Source: Saccoglossus kowalevskii (Eukaryota; Hemichordata; Enteropneusta; Harrimaniidae). Taken from it: DNA of 40,885 bases. Numbering within the stretch: position 1 is the stretch's first letter; each line of letters begins with the position of its first letter. The notes under the pieces are model-generated. The model saw only the letters and a list, made by a program, of their open reading frames with translations, did no database searches and was not told the DNA's origin. Shown one piece after another: positions 1 to 12,700 of this stretch. A program made the translations under genes and the position numbers. The DNA lies in NCBI RefSeq assembly GCF_000003605.2, contig NW_003119425.1, forward strand, positions 742,384 to 783,268. Reading direction: 5' to 3'.

Positions 1-145
1 CCCAACCGAGAATTGTGACTGTTGCAGGGCAGATGACGGTTTTTGATGGTGACAGTCTTAAGTCATTGGCTGCTAACTTACACAGGAGACATCTCCAATT
101 TACATGAAGGTCCTCGATTGTATTTGCACCGCAGTACAGATCATC
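1..145 (-). pseudogene. reverse transcriptase palm and thumb after frameshift (third piece)
   Basis: Read in the frame whose codons begin at 145, the minus strand encodes the aspartate pair of motif C at bases 140-145, followed by LYCGANTIEDL and then about 30 more residues without a stop to the window edge, including LRLSPSKTV and ATVTILGW. This is the order expected after motif B of the preceding piece. Relative to that piece it is out of frame, so an insertion or deletion of one or two bases occurred within roughly 10 bases of 145. The segment continues left of the window. Confidence 0.8.
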
Positions 146-932
146 TGCAGTGTTTGGCAATGCTACCATCCTCAAGCATGTCACCAAGTACGCAACACAT
201 TAACTCCTCCAACGCTGTCTCAGAGTCTGGCGTTCCCATGGCTGAATGCATGTATATGCGAACACCTTTGAAAGGGGTTTTAACGCCACTGTGACAGTAT
301 TTTTGTGACTCGTGTGAAAGGGGAATCTGGTAGAAGGCCTTAGTGAGATCGATGGTGATGATATACTTCCATTGTGCAATTTGGCGTAGTGTGCTGTTGA
401 TGTCTGGCATGAGGGTGGGTTGTGGCTTACTGTAGCGGCCAACGTCTGCAAAAGCGGTGACAAGACGGGATTCACCATTTGTTTTTTTGACTAAGAATGA
501 GGGGTTCACATATTGCACATTGACGTGTACATTCTCTGGGCGAGCGAAAACACCTAGCTCTTCAAGTTCATCAAACTTTTGTTGTAACTCGGCCAACTTG
601 TCACGGGAGTATTGGGGAACACGACCCTTGCGCTGCGGTGGTTGAACAGAACCCATATTGACGACTGCTTGAAAGGGGCCAGAAGCACCGTTATAACCCT
701 TGATTGCAGTGTTGAAGACATCATCATATTCATGGTGTAATGTAGCGAACTTTGCTCGGTGAGACGGAGAGAGTAGTTGGTCGGGGTCAATTTTAACCGA
801 ATCTGAGTAGCTCTTTTCTGAAAGAACTGATTTGTGTGGTGATGTTACATGAAGTGTAGTGTCTATGCTGTCTTTGTTTGTCGGTGGTACGAAGACAGGA
901 CATATTTGGCAAAAATGTTCATTGCGTTTCAA
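141..932 (-). pseudogene. reverse transcriptase fingers and palm (second piece)
   Basis: A 263-codon open frame (its ATG is internal, not a real start). Residues 1-40 repeat the end of the upstream piece. About residues 95-130 are the basic-proline and [18 protein letters not shown] segment that precedes the catalytic core in Ty3/gypsy enzymes. About 145-165 carry the fingers motif (NPSFLVKK and [11 protein letters not shown]). Residues 193-203 are motif A, with the first catalytic aspartate at about residue 195 (plus-strand bases 348-350). About 230-246 are motif B. The frame ends at a TGA (141-143) exactly where the ADD catalytic pair should come. The pair is present but in another frame, so the enzyme cannot be made from this copy. 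Known for the family: this enzyme copies element RNA into DNA inside cytoplasmic particles. Confidence 0.88.
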
Positions 933-1119
933 ATTTTGGAATGTGTTAGTCTGGTTTGGAATACGAATCCGAAAGAACTGATTTGTGTGGTGATGTTACA
1001 TGAAGTGTAGTGTCTATGCTGTCTTTGTTTGTCGGTGGTACGAAAACAGGACATATTTGGCAAAAATGTTCATTGCGTTTCAAATTTTGGAATGTGTTAG
1101 TCTGGTTTGGAATCCGAAT
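820..1119. repeat. 151-bp tandem duplication inside the retrotransposon
   Basis: Copy 1 is 820-970 and copy 2 begins at 971, with matching to about 1119. In the part I compared base by base I see only two differences (g/a near 876/1027 and a/c at 963/1114). The offset of 151 is 3n+1, so the duplication shifts the pol frame. Mapping codon positions shows that both flanking frames would be in register if only one copy were present, so the duplication arose in a formerly continuous frame. The close match between copies suggests it is younger than most decay in this window, or has been kept alike by gene conversion. Confidence 0.95.
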
Positions 1120-1395
1120 TTTACCCGATATGGTTGAATAAATGTTTGGAGCAGGCCATGGATTGTCAGATGATATGACTAAGAGCGAGCGAGATTCTAC
1201 TCGTGGTTCAAGTGCAAATGCCTCGCTTGATTCTTCGATTTCTGTAGGCAAGTCCTGTTCAATGAAATCACCAGGCCAAATTGTTGTTGACTTTGGTGGT
1301 GCGCGTAGTATGAGTGTCCAGCGAATGCAATGACTGCCCTTTGGTGAGTCTATGAACATATGTAAAAATAGCAGAAACACTCGCCCGAACGTTTA
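946..1395 (-). pseudogene. pol spacer region upstream of reverse transcriptase (first piece)
   Basis: This open frame runs from the stop upstream of 1395 to a stop at 946. It encodes the polar, proline-containing stretch that links protease and reverse transcriptase in such elements; recognisable bits are ALEPRVESRS, PWPAPNIYS and [13 protein letters not shown]. It starts with a GTG at 1378-1380, not a convincing start, so this is an internal piece of a polyprotein and not a gene with its own initiation codon. Its last 50 or so residues are encoded by the right-hand copy of a 151-bp tandem duplication. Because 151 is not a multiple of three, the frame leaves register at the copy junction (970/971) and terminates shortly after. 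The same residues are encoded again in the left-hand copy, which is in frame with the next piece. Confidence 0.8.
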
Positions 1396-4300
1396 CCGGA
1401 TAAGGAAATTATATCCTTCAAAGCAAGGCGATGGAGTTTTGTCACATTATACCATGTATATGATTTTAAGCATATATGGTGCATAACAGATTCGTCTGAT
1501 CACGTTATTAAAATATAATTAGACTTACGTTCCTGGGTGATCCTTTTTACATCGACAAATGTCACAGTCTACAAAATTGTCATCAATGATGTCATAAAAT
1601 ATGTTATCATTATTTGTAATAATATGTTTTCATTTTCAAAAATTGTTTATGAGGTATGCGTATTCATTTGCATGTTTAGCTGGCTGAATACATACAATTG
1701 TCGTAAAACAAGCCACGTGGGCATTTGCCTTAATTAAAGATGAAGTCCGCTTTGTAATTCTTTTTATTAGTATGATCATTTGTAACAATATCTGGGGAAA
1801 TGATGGTTACATTATATTTAGTTGTGTATATAATAATCTATTATGTCACTCCTACATAGCACAATCGACTGCTTTTCTATGGGACATGGGATTGTGATAG
1901 GACTGTTCATAATGTCCTGTGGGCTTTGATAAAAAAATAATTTACGATCTAATTAATTTTTCAATTTTGCATGTATTATATTGTTAGACTCTCACATCCA
2001 CAGGTTAAGACAAAATCAATATAACTCACTCGGGTGGTCAGCAAATCGAGATGACTTCGGAATGAAATCGGAATAGGTTTTATAAACAAAACGTTATTTT
2101 CCATAAAGAATTTTTGCAATCAGCGAGCTTGCTCGTAAATTGTTCACAGTTCTGTATGCACCCAAAATATGACGAGCCCCGTGTTGCTGTCATTCATCAG
2201 TGTGTGGAAATATGCGCATCCAAAATAATAAATAATTTGAACAGCTTTGTTTAAATCCTAATTCATGAAATCGGATAAAATGTGTGCTTCATTCACAAAC
2301 AAACAAGATATTATAGAAGTCCAATTTTGAAAACCGGATGATGACCATATTATGATTAGAATTAGAGAAACACGGTGGTGCCCGTGAGATGTCTATAAAC
2401 ACGAATATAAATTTCTATTTAAATAATCACGACTCCCACGTGTACCATAAAGTATGATATACGTATGAATAATTCCCATCACCATACGTGTGTCAACTTG
2501 CTAAGCTTTTCTCGAGTGATAAATCTTGATTTACACTGCAAATAGGGAGTACACCTACTGATCAAATGCAATATGACAAGATATATACGTACTGTTTTAT
2601 AATAAATTTGCAATAAGCTTGCGAGAAGGGCCTACTGGATGGTCATATAATTAAATCTATAAAACTATGAATAAAACAAATAACTTTTGAGATATCGTTT
2701 TTGTTATTATGAAATTTTAGACTATTATTTCTGTTATGAATTACTCAAATGGAAATGTTACGTAATTGATTCACACAATGTCAATACCACCATAATATAA
2801 AAATAATAAACTGTATAAACATGTATAAGAATTGCATTACGGTAGTATATTTTATTGAAAATATTTTAAACTATTCGAAATTACTTATTCACACTGAATC
2901 ATAAATATGCCAAAAAAGATTGGATTGAAGTTTTTGAATCACAATTCAGAGAAATCTAGAACCATTAGGTAGGCGTATAGCATGCATAACCACATGAAAA
3001 CATGTGTTGACTACATATCAGTCTTTCCGTGCGTGGTGTATATGCCCTTGATTTCATTTGACATACACTATAAGTTAATGTTATGCCACATACACCGAAA
3101 CGTTCATATAAGATCTACGAATTCATCGTCTAACTTATATATGTTTACTCGACGTTTACATTCAATTATTGTATTTTTGTTGTAATTCTTCAGCGTGTTC
3201 AGACTGACTCCATTTACAAAATCAACATTCTTGTCTACGGTCTCACTTTTTTTATAAACGACTCTTTTTTATCCTTCGGCTTCTTCAGAATATCTCAATA
3301 CCATAACTTGATAAGGTACAGGATGTCGCTTTCGCGCAGAGTGAATGTTCGTTAATTGGCTATTTTATCTCTAGCCATCCTTGCATGTCATCACATTCAC
3401 TTGGAGTGAATATAGAGTGTGTAATTGCGGATGATATGGGATCCTAATACTTGAATATCATGTTGATAATTATAAAATTCCACCACGCAAACAAACAAAC
3501 AAATAGTCAAGTTTTTTTTTTTTATGATAGTATACGTGTTACTGGATGAATGATAGTAGAAATAATGTTTGTACTAAAAGTATTGTTATGTCATCAATAG
3601 AAACGAGAACAAAATTGATTAACTAGGAAACATGTAAATTTTGTTTTGACTACAAATTGATCTTTATGTATACTTCTTTCATGCCATTAATGTATATACC
3701 CAGGCTGATTTGCAGTATTAGTGCAATCAGAAATGTGTACTAATAATTAAAACAGACAAGACATTTTTTTTGGGGGGGGTGCGTTATGCCATGATGGCGA
3801 GCACTTACAGTGACATGACGCCTTGTTGTATTTACGAGTTCACATTCCGTGTCGTTTGCTTATATGTTCGTATATGTTGTTGTAGCTTTAATTTGATAGA
3901 AAGTATAAGCCCAAACACATGCAACTATGAATATGTAAATAACACGTGCTAATATTAATATTATTAGTCATATTCTAATAAATTCGTTACTATTAAAATA
4001 CGTAAAAATACAAAAATATATAAATACATACAAATACGTTTACTTCCAATTATATCACGTGAGTATTGAATATAGTGTAAATAAAATACATATATTATAT
4101 TTTAGAGTAATTTGTATGAAAGAAAACCATAATATCTCTAAAAAATGATAGCCTGATTATATTTCAGACTCGTATTACATGGTCTATGTGTGTCAAAACA
4201 TAATGCAATTATGAACATTCCATTTTTTAGCCTAAATATGCGAATCAGGTATAGACCGTCTTTTTTTCTGACTAAAAAGTGTATATAACATATTGCAAGA

Positions 4301-7300
4301 TGCAGAATTATATTTGGAAAAAACAAATCTCTATTGACAATATTACAGATTAAATGACACACATATTTTCCCACAGGATGATGACCTTTAGAAAGTACAG
4401 TCGGCTATCTATTTATCATACAGATTTATGGTATATATAGTTCCAGGCAAATCAGAAAAACAATTTCAAATTGTGATTTTGTAAAATTCTATTTTCTTCC
4501 TTCCCTTGTCAATCATTATCCAAAATAGATTTCGGGTACCGTGTAATACAGATGTTTTCTTGTTGTTTTCTTGTTGTGAGAGTTGTGAAAATGTTTCTCA
4601 TTGACTAAAAACATACTCTTGAGTTGCTTGAAATGACCATTTTTACTTCAATAAAGTCCTCAAACAGTAGCCACAGAAACTATATCTTCAACCTGTAAGT
4701 TTTTGTTTTGCTTTAGAGAAGTGAATGAGTAGCAGTCAACATTTATGAGTGAATTAGCAATGACTAATTTCTTAATTGTACGTTTGGTTCCCAGACAAAG
4801 AAACTATAATGAATTCTCCCCTCGATTGCTGCAACCGTTAACACACACCTCGTGAAAATAAATGCTGCTGATATGTGGGTATATTTGAAAAATAAATTTG
4901 AATGACTATTTAAAACTAAACAAAAGTAAATACCCAAACATTTTATTGGTGAAAATGTTGAAATTTTGGCAATCTTATCGGGCTTAATCAGCACTCTATT
5001 TCTGTGTGAAGATTTGACTCTAACGCATGGATTGTAACACAAATACACTATTTTGATGTCCGATCGTAGACTGTTAAGCATGGCATCGGAGACAAATATA
5101 TATTGTTAATGAAATAAACTTTCAAATTTGACCAGCTGAAACGATAACCAAGTAGCTCGGATTTAGTATGACTATCACAAAATACTTTATCACAAAATCA
5201 TTCAGCATCCTAATAGAAAGAACTATCTGAGATTTCTAGGTAATAATAATATTGACATAGTTGTCAAAATAAACCGTGCAGCGCTCCAAGTTATATCTGA
5301 ACTTAGTGTACATAATCTATAATCAATGCCGTTGCAATATTGTTGTAAGGTGATGGTTGTAATTTCAATTACTCCCATCCTGGTTCTCTTTACTGCTAAT
5401 GAACAAATTTATTTCCGAGGAAGACCGTGACTGTGTACATCGCTCTGACCATGAATATAGTGTGCATGCTTGTATGACGCCAGAGTTTTGAGTTGCGCAT
5501 GTCCATTATTCACTGCCAGCTATTTCAAGCTTATTTAATGCTTAGTGTCTTTTCGATTTCGAATCTCATGCTTCATGTTTATATATTAATGTTTGTATAT
5601 TCGTGGCATACCATTTGTTTGTTTATTGCTCATGACATATTTGGTGAAAGAACGAACGCATATTAATTAGAACTAAGAACTAAACATTTTATCAAGTTTG
5701 CAGAATATATTTTTCAATAAAAATCAGCATTGTGATGGGAACAGAATTCTTAATAACTCGTGTAACTTGCGTGCTCCCTAATAAATTACACTTACAAGTA
5801 TACTAGATATTCGCCTTTAATCCCAGTTTCAGATCTAGGCGAAGTTGTAAAGTAAGACGGTTTGTTTAGATTACGCAGAATATGCTCCACTGGCTTTAAT
5901 GGCAGCTTATACGCTCGTAAATAAATTTGAGGCTAAATTCACACTAAGATGCTCACTCTGGACTTTGGCATTTCAAACTGACTTGCTTGCGGATCAATTA
6001 TTAAATAAATAAAGTTTGCACGTTAACACATTTACCTAACTTAGTATGCAGGAAATAGAGCATTCTGTTCAAACTTATTCGCGAATGATCTCCTACGTCT
6101 CATTAAAAGCAACGCGACTTGTTTTTGCCTTTTAATTAGTATTCTATTCTATTCCATACCGTCATCGACTCATGTTGCTATAATGTCTGGATGAGTGGAC
6201 ATGGTGGCGGCAGAGAGCGGAACACCATTGTTGGGGTGGGAACTTGTCCTGAAGTTATCAACGGAAATTTACTAATATATGTTGTAGCTTTATAACACGT
6301 TCTGAGAACAGTGACTATATGGCAAACACAACCTTGGAGCATCTCGTTTTCAGTTGCATGTAGCCTTATCTGTTTTCCTCATTTCGTTTCTATAGATTGA
6401 CAGATTGTGTTTCCCCTTTCCTGATGTGTGGGTGTGTATATTACGCAGCAAGATGTAACAAGAAAAGAATTTATCAAACGAATAACAATTTTCGACATAA
6501 TACAACAGTTCCAGGACATCCCCACTGTTGAAGTAGAAATTGGCTTCATGGTATTGCAGTGTTGTAGAAATTAATATCACGGTGTTGTTGTATCATTATT
6601 CTGAGTATTGTGACAAGTACGTCCAGTATTGAAATAGAATTGTGAGTTCGGAGCATTCCTCTTTGTGATGTCAAAAATCTCAGAATAGTTTCAATTATCC
6701 TTAACACTGTGATGCACATGCATGAACGATTTTTAATATTCGCAACTGAAATCTTTATATTTCAAAGTCATTGTTCATGGGATATACGTATAATGAATGA
6801 AAACCTGGGAGTCAATAGTAAATACGGAACAAAAATAGGTGAAGTTGTAAGCCGCACTACATAAACCTTCTACGCCAGAACACATAGGTTTAATTAATTA
6901 TTAATCAATTTAACGGATATGTGTATCGCCTTTAATCTTATCAACCACAATTCATCCTTGTGTGGCAATCGACATGACGTCAACTGGAGCAAACAAGTCA
7001 ACAAATCAATGGAAACAAAATGAAATGAACAAGACAAGTTTTGTGAACGCTAGGCCGTATTCTTTCACCATGTATTGCAATGCAATCGCGGTATAACGAA
7101 TGGATGAACTTGCCAATTATTGTAGCAACAAAGTCGTGCTTTGTTCTATTATTCAGGTATAGTGCAGAGAATACTATGCAATTATTTATCTACTAACGTA
7201 CTGCCGATATTAGTTCACGGTCGAAAAATGCATAATTATGTTTTGCAGATAATTTATATTCACTTCATTGGTGTGCATAGAGCCGAGGAAGTATCATCCA

Positions 7301-7616
7301 TTGACGCGAACACACTTGAAAGTACTTGTGTTCGAATCCCGATAATAGCAATCTTCCCAGGATAACAATTATATATAAATAAAAACATCGACATCAAGCG
7401 CCCTAAGAGCACGGTCAAGTAATTAATACCCTACACCTACAAGTACAAATATTATATAAACATTCTCCGATTTGTTTTAACCTGAAAATTGACCTTTGAC
7501 AAAATATCGATAAATGATGGGTTAGTTTACCTTTACATTAACTGTGAATAATTGTGTTTATTATGTCAATACTATGCGTTGTTGCGTGAACAGAGATGTG
7601 TCATGTTACTGTACAA
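1396..7616. other. AT-rich non-coding stretch, no gene recognised
   Basis: No open frame here resembles a protein family or shows exon-like flanks. The longest (4764-5081, minus, 105 codons) is of a length expected a couple of times by chance in DNA this AT-rich. Small features: a (CAAA)4 run at 3489-3504; a 7-bp inverted repeat ATTCACT/AGTGAAT with a 3-base loop at 3395-3411; a TCACGTGA E-box near 4056; and a locally GC-rich patch at 6190-6240 with a GGTGGCG motif at 6203-6209. Confidence 0.7.
3489..3504. repeat. (CAAA)4 microsatellite
   Basis: Four perfect CAAA units, followed about 10 bases later by a T-rich run. Confidence 0.9.
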
Positions 7617-7640
7617 TATATATATATATATATATATATA
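7617..7640. repeat. (TA)12 microsatellite
   Basis: Twelve perfect TA units in otherwise non-repetitive AT-rich sequence. Confidence 0.95.
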
Positions 7641-8017
7641 ATTCAACGTTTAATTCCTTTTGTCAGATCTTATTTTGTTAGGGCTAAAATGTTATCAAAA
7701 TAATATTAATTACATCGACACATTATTTTTTTTTGTCTTAACAAAATTAATAGTGTTCTAGATCAATGTTGCTATATAACACATTTCATCGTCAAAAGTT
7801 AGGTGTGTGTTACGCCATTTCTGTACACTATTGTACATTACACAACATTCCTATAATGGCAGACTTATCAGTCTATTTCCCCGTGAGTCTGAGAGGTACG
7901 TACCAAAATACCTTAATATGACACGAGACCATAGCTTAAAATAAATAACTGGTACGCTTAGATTTGAGTACGGAAAGTATCGTTAAAGGTGTCCGATAGC
8001 TATGTCCCGTTTCCTTC

Positions 8018-8194
8018 ATGCAAAACATTCGGGAAAAACTTTGTGTTCGAGATATCTTTGTTATTCCAGTTCTTCCTGATAATGTAAACAGACCGCGCAA
8101 ATTTCCGCCGCTGTGTGTCGATATTCTGCACCCGAAAAAACGATACATTGGGATTACATTCACGAGTTTGACGTTATCGCTACAAACTAGTTGA
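8018..8194 (+). CDS. small unassigned open frame, 58 residues
   Basis: An ATG at 8018 opens 58 codons ending in TGA at 8192-8194; the frame is also open for a few codons upstream. The product reads MQNIREKLCVRDIFVIPVLP, then a basic-proline stretch (RPRKFPPLCVDILHPKKRY), which looks more protein-like than most chance frames here. Against it: the start context (ttcATGc) is poor, there is no clear splice signal, and the opposite strand is also open over the same bases (7936-8163). The latter is what a merely GC-richer patch would produce. I recognise no family. It could be a coding relic, an exon or chance. Confidence 0.15.
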   Translation: MQNIREKLCVRDIFVIPVLPDNVNRPRKFPPLCVDILHPKKRYIGITFTSLTLSLQTS

Positions 8195-9690
8195 CTTATT
8201 ACCGTAAGTTTTCATTCCCTTATCTTTTAAATTGATTGCAAGTTAAAATAAGTTACTTTACAGTGGTGAGTGCTATGTTTCGCTATGGTAATATAGCACC
8301 ACATGACACGATTTTGACCAATAAAGGTACAGTATTGGCGTGTGATGTGTTATAACTGACGATATGATAAGTTCCGTGGAATCTGCGAACCTGAATATGG
8401 TATGAATTTATTATCAACAATTCACGGTTGACTTCACGAGTTGCGGAGTTTGTGACGAAAATTTGAAGCATATCATCAAAAACAAACAAATGTGTCCATT
8501 TTGTTGTTGCTAGGGAGACAGTGAGACTTGAACCCATACAATATACTCCTCACGTTGAATGATTATTTTGCTTGACAGACTCTTATCTAAGAGAAAACGC
8601 TGTCTTGTATTTTTACTAACGCCTTAATTGATCCCCGTGGTATCGTCAATTTTGCTCATAGCAATCCACGAGGAATAACGATTTGCGTGTTGAATAAATA
8701 ATTACATGGTTAAAAATGAAAAATGACAAGCTGTGTCAAGGTACCAGGGACGTAATAATAAAACAAAACAATATTATATAAGATATTCATATTTACAATA
8801 GAAAAGGATCAAAAATGAGCAATACGCATAATAAATACACCACATGATTATAAAGATAAACAAGAACATTTCAAAATGCTGGGTCATAACTGGTGATAAC
8901 ACATGCAAGTGACAGTTATATTCTGACCTATTCGACAGTTAGTAAAAACATAATTTGATTTATAGAATGATTTGAAGAAAATGTTAGTCAAGGTTTGTGA
9001 TCCGCAATTTATGCTTTCTCCAGCAGCGGACCTATGACATTGTCTAATGCAATGGCAGATGTATCTGACAATAGATGCAAAATATAGTACATTCTAAAAT
9101 ATTTGGTATCTGTATGAACTCAAACCTAATTTGTAAAATTGCGTCCTTTTTATTCTCCCAGACTGCTTTTTTCAAGTTACATAATTTTAAACCATATAAT
9201 ATAAAATTGCGCATAGATATGTTGGTAAATATGTCGTATAGACAACGATCTAGTAGAATTAACCTGTAGCAATTATATTAATTCGTGACTAAATTTGCAT
9301 TCTTTATAAGGGAAGTCATCGCATCGCTCAGGTGCATCCCTACTGTGGATATGTGTTGTATATATCCAACGTTGAAAGATCTTATCGATGTGAAAACGTA
9401 CTTATAATATTCCGCAGCTTTATCGCGATTGCATCGAATGTAATGCTCAGCGTAACTACGCCGCTCATTCAACAGAAACATAATACTGGGCGACTACAAG
9501 CAAATTACTTACTGACCGCGAGCACATATTTAGCTTAGATAATCTTGGCGTATGTCAAGAAAAAAAATACAGACGTTCGTATGAATTAAAAAACGTTTTA
9601 TAGTTGATATGAAAAATATTGACATATGCTTGTCTATATGATCGTGTGCCACACAGCCGTCACATAATTAGATACATTTTCAGAACTTAC
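8195..9690. other. non-coding stretch, no gene recognised
   Basis: Only short overlapping frames on both strands (for example 8283-8537 minus and the pair at 9278-9538), with no recognisable motif or exon boundary. Confidence 0.65.
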
Positions 9691-9756
9691 CTGCCCCTTC
9701 GAGTCAGAGGTATATTGTGTAGCGATGATCACAGCGGCTATGGCACACGGTGTGAG
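9691..9756 (-). other. possible small coding exon with perfect splice donor
   Basis: On the minus strand an open stretch of 22 codons ends in CAG followed directly by GTAAGT (plus-strand bases 9685-9690), a full match to the CAG|GTAAGT donor consensus. The upstream boundary could be the acceptor-like ctttcatag at about 9757-9765, giving a 66-nt exon with phase-0 borders. The translation begins LTPCAIAAVIIATQYTSDSK, a short hydrophobic run followed by polar residues. My base-composition estimate is that a perfect donor of this kind should occur about 0.3 times in a window this size. No partner exons could be joined to it and no family is recognised, so it may be a chance match. Confidence 0.2.
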
Positions 9757-9799
9757 CTATGAAAGCTGATCAGACCTACTACACTAGTTAAAAGATCGA

Positions 9800-12700
9800 C
9801 CAATTGCGTGATGAGCTTAGATAATTACAGACTTTAATGACGTGCTTTGTGTGAAATTCGACAATATAGTCAGGAAACAGTCAGTCGAAACGACAAAGCA
9901 TTGCTGGGAATAGGTGATTTATCAGCAATATTCGCTAAAATTGATATTGATGAAGTTGTGAATAGTTATGGGATAGGGATAGAGAAGGCAAATAAATAAT
10001 TAAAAGATACGACGTTGCTGTATCTTATGTTTCTCGCACTTTACACCGTGCCTATTACGCTGATGTTTGCCACATCATCGACAGTTTCATTTGCTTGCAT
10101 GTTTTAGCGCTTCAAATAGGTCAGGTATTAGATATATGTATGTAGGCACATAAAAAAGACGATGAATCGCATCGATTGCAGCACCCATGATAATAGCCCT
10201 CGCGATAGTAACTCATTTACTTATTTCCGTGTCTCATCATCACTTCATTTCGTACGTTATTTCATTTGTTAATTAAAATCGTGTTTCTGTAGAACGGAAA
10301 TTGTTTTTGGATTCAATCCAAGTATCGATGTACATTAAAGCGTACAGAACTCATCATGTTATCTCATCCGTTTTTGTGTTAATGTTGATTGAAAGTAACA
10401 CCGCATTGCCTGATTAACATAATCTTTTTGACTGCCGTCACATCAAGCGCACATAAACAAACATATGAAGCAATCAACATACATACCGTGTTGAACGAAC
10501 TACAGACGAACGCCTCATATTTACCCTATGAAGCGAGTTGATGGACCATTCTGTTGCCAGAATATATACATATATATATCCGGCAGAATCTAAACCCGAA
10601 TTCGACCAGTCGAATCTGAAGTTTGCTCATGACCACGCGAGATCATTTGACAGAATCATGTTAGAGTGCGTGATAATTTCCTTGCTTGTGAATATTCAAA
10701 CATGCAGTGAGCCGTGCAAGGCGATATGCTGTGTCCACATGGGAAAAGCCGTATAACATATGTATGCATATCATAGATGGGATTTTTATGTGCTGTTCGT
10801 TCGAACAAGAAAGGTTTTTGCATGTCCACCGTGAAGCATAACGACAATATTTTTGTGAATACTTTAGATGATGTACTGTTTATTCCCCCAGGATATCTAC
10901 ATTTTATGGAAACTTTTTTTTTTATCTTTTATTGACATTATTTTTTTCTTTTATTTCCCATGCATACAATTTTGTTGTTCGAGTGGATTGATTTTGTATA
11001 AAGAAGTTATTTCCAACTTTAACAAAAAAATATCTGTGGTTGCCCTCATCTCAGTGAAATTAATGAAACCCAAGATTCAGAAACTTCATAATATTATCTA
11101 TGTCTGTTCTCATTAGAAAATATAGTCACGTATCATACGTTGGTCCCCCCTCCTCCAAATTACCATGACTGACATTGTGTTAAATGTTTTCATTTTGTAT
11201 CATCATAGTGCCTTGAATGATGTACATGCTTTTATTATAAAAATTGTAGCGAAAACGTACATTATATATATCAGTTCATTGTACCTGTCAGTTGAAATTT
11301 GGTGTATTAGTTTGCTCAGTTAGGGAATTGGTGAGGACACTTTGGCAGTTTCATCTTGTACACACCCCCGCAGTTATATCGAATCCATTGAACCAAGGCA
11401 AGTAATTCTACCGTGTGTTCGTCGCCACCTGATACGGGTCTGAACTCGACACATCATCTACTTTAAATAACACAGGTTTAAATAAAGTTTTTAATAAGAA
11501 ATGTAAATTTGGGAGTGACAAAAACAAACACACTTTTCTTCTCCCAATGTGAATTCATACGATCCGCCGTGAGAATTTCAACTCATAAGAAAATACACTG
11601 ATGTTTTTCGAACTTTCGTTGTTCGATATTTAAGAAAGATACGAAAAATAAACAGAAACAGAAACGTTAATACGACGTTTAGTATTATTGAAAACGATGA
11701 ACCCGTTCACTAGCACGACGTATGGGGGAATAACTATTAAATACAAAACTGATCCAAAGATATCCACCTGGGATGATACCAGTGCATAGTCTAGGGCCCA
11801 GAATATTAAATTGATTTGTGCATCCCACCAAAAACAAAGATATGTGATAGTTATCGAATGAATGTTATTCCAGAGTAAATATTATCCAAGATATTCTCAT
11901 TTGATATCTGTAGAATGTCAATATGAAAATTAAACATATGCAATAAAAACAACATAAAAACAACGCTTTAATTTAATCTTGAACATATTACATTTGCTGA
12001 GAAGAGTAGTTTTTAATAATTCTCCACAATTCAAAATAACGTCATTATTATATTGAGCTGTAAAATACTAAGGATCGCCGCTAAATGGCCTAGGCTAAAT
12101 TTCATTCCCGGATAATGAGCATTCAAACAAATATGACAAACCAAAACTGCTAGGTCAGGGCTATCATACTAGTACGCGTTATCTAACGGCGTCCATATGT
12201 AAGTGCGATGAATGCACTTTTTTGTAATATAACTGTATATGTGCATTCTTTAATAGTAATTTGGTAAGCGCCATAACAACCAAATAATTTAATTTATAAC
12301 CCACTTGACCGAGTCTATACAATACCACAATACTAAATTGATGATAATACATTTTGGATGTCATCGATAAAATAAATACTTATTTTGCGCTGCACGGCAA
12401 TACGATCTATTATTCACGAAATGTTTTATTATATATCGCTTCGCTGTGTTAATATTCGGAACAACTAGTTAGCCAAATACATATAAACGTAAGCTATGTG
12501 ATAAATATCAAATATCTGTAATTGCTCCATCATTGAAAAGCACTACATCTTCTGGGACGTTCGTTCAGAATGCAATGGTTCTATCATCAGCATGTCTTTC
12601 AATCGTTATATTTTTTTCAATACACTTAAAAATGCAATTTAAACATTTATTGATATCTCTCAAACTCATTATACAAATCATGTTTTATATTTTATCTTTT

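Larger units (their letters stand above)
1..1395 (-). mobile_element. Ty3/gypsy-type LTR retrotransposon pol fragment, decayed and cut by the window edge
   Basis: This is part of an LTR retrotransposon pol gene read on the minus strand, so its upstream end lies at higher coordinates. Seen: about 450 residues' worth of reading frame, in three pieces, covering the spacer before the reverse transcriptase and then the fingers and palm of that enzyme. The palm carries motif A ([12 protein letters not shown]) and a motif B block containing SETALEELM, which I associate with Ty3/gypsy elements of invertebrates. Upstream of about 1395 the frame stops and no gag, zinc knuckle or aspartic protease follows, so the copy is 5'-truncated or interrupted there. 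Downstream it runs off the left edge, so RNase H, integrase and the LTRs cannot be judged. Two lesions make it non-functional: a frameshift near 145 and a 151-bp duplication at 820-1119. Family assignment is from motif recognition, not a search. Confidence 0.88.

Noticed and set aside
4764-5081. 105-codon minus-strand frame containing KCLGIYF, faintly like a LINE C-terminal block
   Set aside because: Only six or seven residues resemble the block, and frames of this length are expected by chance here.
5400-5496. 31-codon plus-strand frame with ATG (NKFISEEDRDCVHRSDHEY)
   Set aside because: Too short, with no splice or promoter context and no recognised family.
6185-6215. Minus-strand GCCGCCACCATGT, a perfect vertebrate-style start context
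   Set aside because: The frame ends after 10 codons with no donor before the stop, so it is taken as coincidence.
7279-7345. tRNA-like A and B boxes (agccgagg and GTTCGAATCCC)
   Set aside because: The B box is good, but the T stem has mismatches, no acceptor stem can be formed, and the A box is poor. At most a degenerate tRNA-derived remnant; no second copy seen.
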